Below, one piece after another: positions 5,884 through 7,997 of a DNA stretch of 7,997 nt. The position numbers and the translations under genes are program-made. The notes below the pieces were generated by a model. The model did not search any database and was not told the origin of the DNA. It saw only the letters and a program-made list of their open reading frames with translations. Origin of the DNA: an uncultured Bacteroidales bacterium (GTDB taxonomy: Bacteria > Bacteroidota > Bacteroidia > Bacteroidales > UBA932); NCBI GenBank assembly GCA_905235775.1, contig CAJOMY010000079.1, forward strand, positions 1 through 7,997, written 5' to 3'. Within the stretch, counting starts at the first letter, position 1; every line of letters starts with the position of its first letter.

Positions 5884-6645
5884 CTACCAGACTTCGTTGG
5901 CCGCCTCCTTGTCGGCGTAGTGGATTTCAAGGAGTTCCACGTCGTAGATCAGGGCCATGTTCGGCTCGATGAGGCGCGTGCCTTTCTCGCCGTAGGCCAG
6001 TGCGGCCGGGATGAAGAGCCGCATCCGCCCGCCTTCGCCGACCAGGCGCAGTCCTTCGGCCATCCCGGCGATGAGCTTCTCCGGGATGAATTCGGCCCGC
6101 TCCCCTTCGTCGAAGGTCTTGCCTTCGAAGGTGCTGCCTTTGTAGTTCACGACGATGACGTCCTTGTCGGAAGCGACCCGGCGGCCGTTGCCGGCGTCGT
6201 AGATGATGTACTGGAGGCCGCTGGGGCTGGTCTGGATGTCGGGCTTCGCGGCGTTCCCGGCCAGGAAGGCTTCCGAGTTCGCGCCGTTGACGGCGGCCGT
6301 ATAGGCGCCGAGCTGCTCGTAGTAGTCTTCGAGGACGCGCATCGTCGATTCGGGATTCATCGCCAGGGAAGCGTTGAACCCGGGGTCGGACAGTTCCTTC
6401 GGGGATCGTATCACGTCGCACAACCCGTCTATGAGCCGGTCCAGGTCCAGATGCTCGAAGCCGTTCTGCCGAACGGTGGCGCCCAGATTGGCACCCAGCA
6501 GGTAACTGACCGAGTCGATGAGGGCCCGGGAGGGGAAGTCATCGCGGAAACGGGGATCTATATTATTATTGTCCTGGACTGGACCGCGGCAAGCGACCGA
6601 TGCAAGCGCAAGGCCGGTGAAGAGGATGTTTCTGAATAATTTCAT
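5884..6645 (-). CDS. FKBP-type peptidyl-prolyl cis-trans isomerase lipoprotein
   Basis: The protein is 253 aa from the chosen start at 6645. MKLFRNILFTGLALASVAC is a lipoprotein signal with Cys19. Residues about 25-135 are the helical FKBP_N dimerisation region (DSVSYLLGANLGATVRQNG). Residues about 145-245 are the FKBP_C domain: GLQYIIYDAGNG, VNYKG, GKTFDEG, ALAYGEKG and LIYDVELLEI. FKBPs of this kind speed prolyl isomerisation and chaperone envelope proteins; a periplasm-facing location is expected. The usual VIPGW active-site segment reads LIAGM here, so the conserved Trp is Met, and the late Phe is Tyr; catalytic activity may be low while chaperoning remains. In-frame ATGs at 6654 and 6669 exist, but 6669 falls within the -7 box at 6667-6674, which rules it out as a start. 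The gene has its own promoter and lies between the Avd-like gene and the reverse transcriptase. Confidence 0.9.
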   Translation of the reverse strand: MKLFRNILFTGLALASVACRGPVQDNNNIDPRFRDDFPSRALIDSVSYLLGANLGATVRQNGFEHLDLDRLIDGLCDVIRSPKELSDPGFNASLAMNPESTMRVLEDYYEQLGAYTAAVNGANSEAFLAGNAAKPDIQTSPSGLQYIIYDAGNGRRVASDKDVIVVNYKGSTFEGKTFDEGERAEFIPEKLIAGMAEGLRLVGEGGRMRLFIPAALAYGEKGTRLIEPNMALIYDVELLEIHYADKEAANEVW

Positions 6646-6666
6646 ATTTCGCATGATTTGTGTCCG

Positions 6667-6674
6667 CAAAGGTA
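6667..6674 (-). promoter_or_regulatory. -7 promoter box of FKBP gene
   Basis: The minus strand reads TACCTTTG, a perfect TAnnTTTG match, 21 bp before the chosen FKBP start. No convincing -33 TTTG is found 19-21 bp upstream. It lies in the 63-bp gap after the reverse transcriptase stop and shows that the FKBP gene need not depend on read-through from it. Confidence 0.6.
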
Positions 6675-6708
6675 TGAATTATCGCGGACCGGGATGCGGG
6701 GCGTGACA

Positions 6709-7917
6709 TTATTGGTCGCGGTAGCGGTGCTTGAGGATGGCCTTGGTGTAGCCGGGGGTGAAGTAGAAGTAGCGCTGGAGGGGCGAGTCGATGAACTGCC
6801 GGCTGAGGATGTTGTAGGTCTTGAAGGGGCGCAGGTAGCCGAGGTAGGAGTTGATCGTGTTGCGCATTGCCGCAAGGCGGGCGCGCGGGGGGACGCCGGA
6901 GAGGCACTCCTGCTCGAAGGCGTACATCCGGTCGCGGAACTGCTTGACGGTGGGGGTGCGGGCATATTGCCGCCAGGGCTTGAAGTATGCCCCTACGAAT
7001 TCGGTGCCGTGGCGGGCCGGGATGATGCGCGTCTTCTCCGGATGCATCCGGATGTGCAGTTCGTCCCGGAGAAAGGCGTCCATGGCCGCCGCCACTTCCG
7101 CCAGGTGCTCCCGGGAAGGGTCTGCGACGTAGAAGTCGTCGGCGTAGCGTCCGTAGTAGCGGCAGTGCAGGCGGCGCTTCACCCATTGGTCGAAGTCGTT
7201 CAGCAGGACGTTGACGTACAGGGCGGTGGTCACTTCGCCGATGGCGACGCCCCGGCCTTCTTCCTGACGGAAGAGGCTCTTGTGGGCCGGGACGGCGCGC
7301 AGTTTGGCCGGGCTCACGAGCAGGTGGCAGTCCCGGGTGGGGTCGCGGTTGATGGTGATGTCCAGCAGGTAGCGTATGAGGTCCGCGTCCAGCGTTTCGC
7401 TCCACGGGACGCCGCCGGGGCCGTTTCGCCGGACGCCGCGATCGAAGGCGGAGAGGACTTTGCGGTGCAGGAGCCGGCGCTCGATCGAGGGATAGCATCC
7501 GTAGATGTCGGCCTTGAGCACCCAGGCGGGGCGGGTCCAGTTCTGCGTGCAGGCGCACAGATGCCGCTCGAAGCGTTCCCGGGCCTGGCGCACCCCCTTG
7601 CCCTTCCGGCCGGAGAAACTGTCGTGGATGAACATCGGCTCGAAGACGGGCACGAGCCAGTCGTAGAGCATACGCCCGACCACCCTGTGGGCGAAGTGGG
7701 AGACGAAGATCTCGCGGTCGCCGAGGCGGCCGCCGACGTAGACTTCGATCTCCCCGGGGTCGTAGGTGCGGGACAGGAGCGCGTCGGCCAGGGCAAAGAT
7801 CCGGTACTCGAAATCAAACTCGAATTCGAGTTGCGACATACTCCGGCCTTTGTTCTTCCGGACTTCGAAGAAGGACTTGAAAAGGGCGTCGATGAGCTGG
7901 TCGCGTGTGAGTTGCAT
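6709..7917 (-). CDS. Reverse transcriptase, Bacteroidetes DGR-like family
   Basis: This 402-aa RNA-directed DNA polymerase has an N-terminal part (DGEIEVYV-type strand near 55-62, DREIFVSHFAHRVVGRML, then FIHDSFSGRKGKGVRQA) that matches RT motifs 1-2 of this family. Motif 3 is LKADIYGCYPSI with catalytic Asp137. Motif 4 is VAIGEVTTALYVNVLLNDFD (224-243). Motif 5 is YYGRYADDF with catalytic Asp260 and Asp261. Motifs 6-7 are HPEKTRII and EFVGAYFKPW. The thumb includes NSYLGYLRPFKTYNI. There is no maturase or endonuclease domain, so it is not a group II intron protein, and no retron VTG signature is seen. The family usually sits beside Avd-like genes. DGR enzymes normally carry Ser-Gln in motif 4; here it is Thr-Ala. 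The start at 7917 fits the family length, but the frame stays open upstream through the tandem repeat to the window edge, so an N-terminal extension cannot be excluded. The promoter lies outside the window. Confidence 0.88.
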   Translation of the reverse strand: MQLTRDQLIDALFKSFFEVRKNKGRSMSQLEFEFDFEYRIFALADALLSRTYDPGEIEVYVGGRLGDREIFVSHFAHRVVGRMLYDWLVPVFEPMFIHDSFSGRKGKGVRQARERFERHLCACTQNWTRPAWVLKADIYGCYPSIERRLLHRKVLSAFDRGVRRNGPGGVPWSETLDADLIRYLLDITINRDPTRDCHLLVSPAKLRAVPAHKSLFRQEEGRGVAIGEVTTALYVNVLLNDFDQWVKRRLHCRYYGRYADDFYVADPSREHLAEVAAAMDAFLRDELHIRMHPEKTRIIPARHGTEFVGAYFKPWRQYARTPTVKQFRDRMYAFEQECLSGVPPRARLAAMRNTINSYLGYLRPFKTYNILSRQFIDSPLQRYFYFTPGYTKAILKHRYRDQ

Positions 7918-7932
7918 TGGGGTGGGGCTGGT

Positions 7933-7997
7933 GGTTGGGTTGGTTGGTTGGTTGGTTGGGTTGGTTGGGTTGGTTGGGTTGGTTGGGTTGGTTGGGT
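7933..7997 (+). repeat. G-rich GTTGGTTGG tandem array upstream of RT
   Basis: Five exact 9-bp units GTTGGTTGG occupy 7951-7995, preceded by a less regular GGTTG stretch from 7933 and cut by the window end. The array starts 16 bp upstream of the RT start codon. Runs of GG and GGG separated by TT can form two-layer G-quadruplexes on the plus strand, which is the template strand for the RT gene. The units are 9 bp, so length changes keep frame; read in the RT frame they give Pro-Thr-Asn repeats. The full length is unknown. Confidence 0.85.

Noticed and set aside
5758..6639. Plus-strand open frame of 293 codons over the noncoding stretch and the FKBP gene
   Set aside because: It crosses a strong terminator hairpin and then runs antisense to a clear FKBP.
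6566..7558. Minus-strand open frame of 330 codons overlapping the RT and FKBP genes
   Set aside because: Arg/Pro/His-rich frame-shifted shadow of the RT, with no motifs.
7933..7997. Tandem array considered as a CRISPR
   Set aside because: Nine-base units without spacers; simple tandem repeat, not repeat-spacer structure.

Overview
The window looks like a GC-rich member of the Bacteroidales (Bacteroidetes), probably gut-associated. The evidence is the gene families (fimbrillin, DUF5119-like and DUF3575 proteins, a Bacteroidetes-type tyrosine recombinase with its SYTARHSW box) and the -7 promoter boxes of the Bacteroidetes form TAnnTTTG (TATTTTTG, TATATTTG, TACCTTTG). The genus cannot be fixed from this sequence; an Alistipes/Rikenellaceae-like genome is one guess based on base composition.

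Left part (1-3471, all minus strand): a fimbrial operon reading leftwards. It encodes a DUF3575 outer-membrane protein with an OmpA-like N-terminal half, then a DUF5119/Mfa2-like lipoprotein, then a fimbrillin-family lipoprotein that runs off the left edge within a few residues of its expected C-terminus and carries an Asp/Pro-rich linker.

Switch (3488-3642): directly upstream of that operon is a perfect 25-bp inverted repeat around a 105-bp AT-rich segment. The segment holds one good Bacteroidetes promoter, which points right, away from the fimbrial genes. Next to it, on the minus strand, is a 320-aa tyrosine recombinase whose stop codon lies inside the right repeat. The simplest reading is a phase-variable fimbrial operon, captured here in the OFF orientation, with its own invertase. 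Inversion would place the promoter about 37 nt upstream of the DUF3575 start codon.

Middle and right (4687-7997): two plus-strand genes resemble accessory genes of diversity-generating retroelements (DGRs), a MutS-domain-I-like small protein and an Avd-like four-helix protein. They are followed by about 320 bp without a convincing gene, which contains a -7 box, structured sequence and a strong terminator hairpin; this may be a small RNA or the DGR template RNA. A convergent FKBP-type peptidyl-prolyl isomerase lipoprotein comes next. A minus-strand reverse transcriptase of the Bacteroidetes DGR-like family follows, with YADD and an altered motif 4 (TTA instead of the DGR hallmark TSQ). Immediately upstream of the reverse transcriptase start, the window ends inside a G-rich GTTGGTTGG tandem array.

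Thus two sequence-variation systems, an invertible promoter and a split DGR-like set, lie within 8 kb. No template/variable repeat pair is visible inside the window, so the DGR part remains a hypothesis; the switch is well supported by the sequence.
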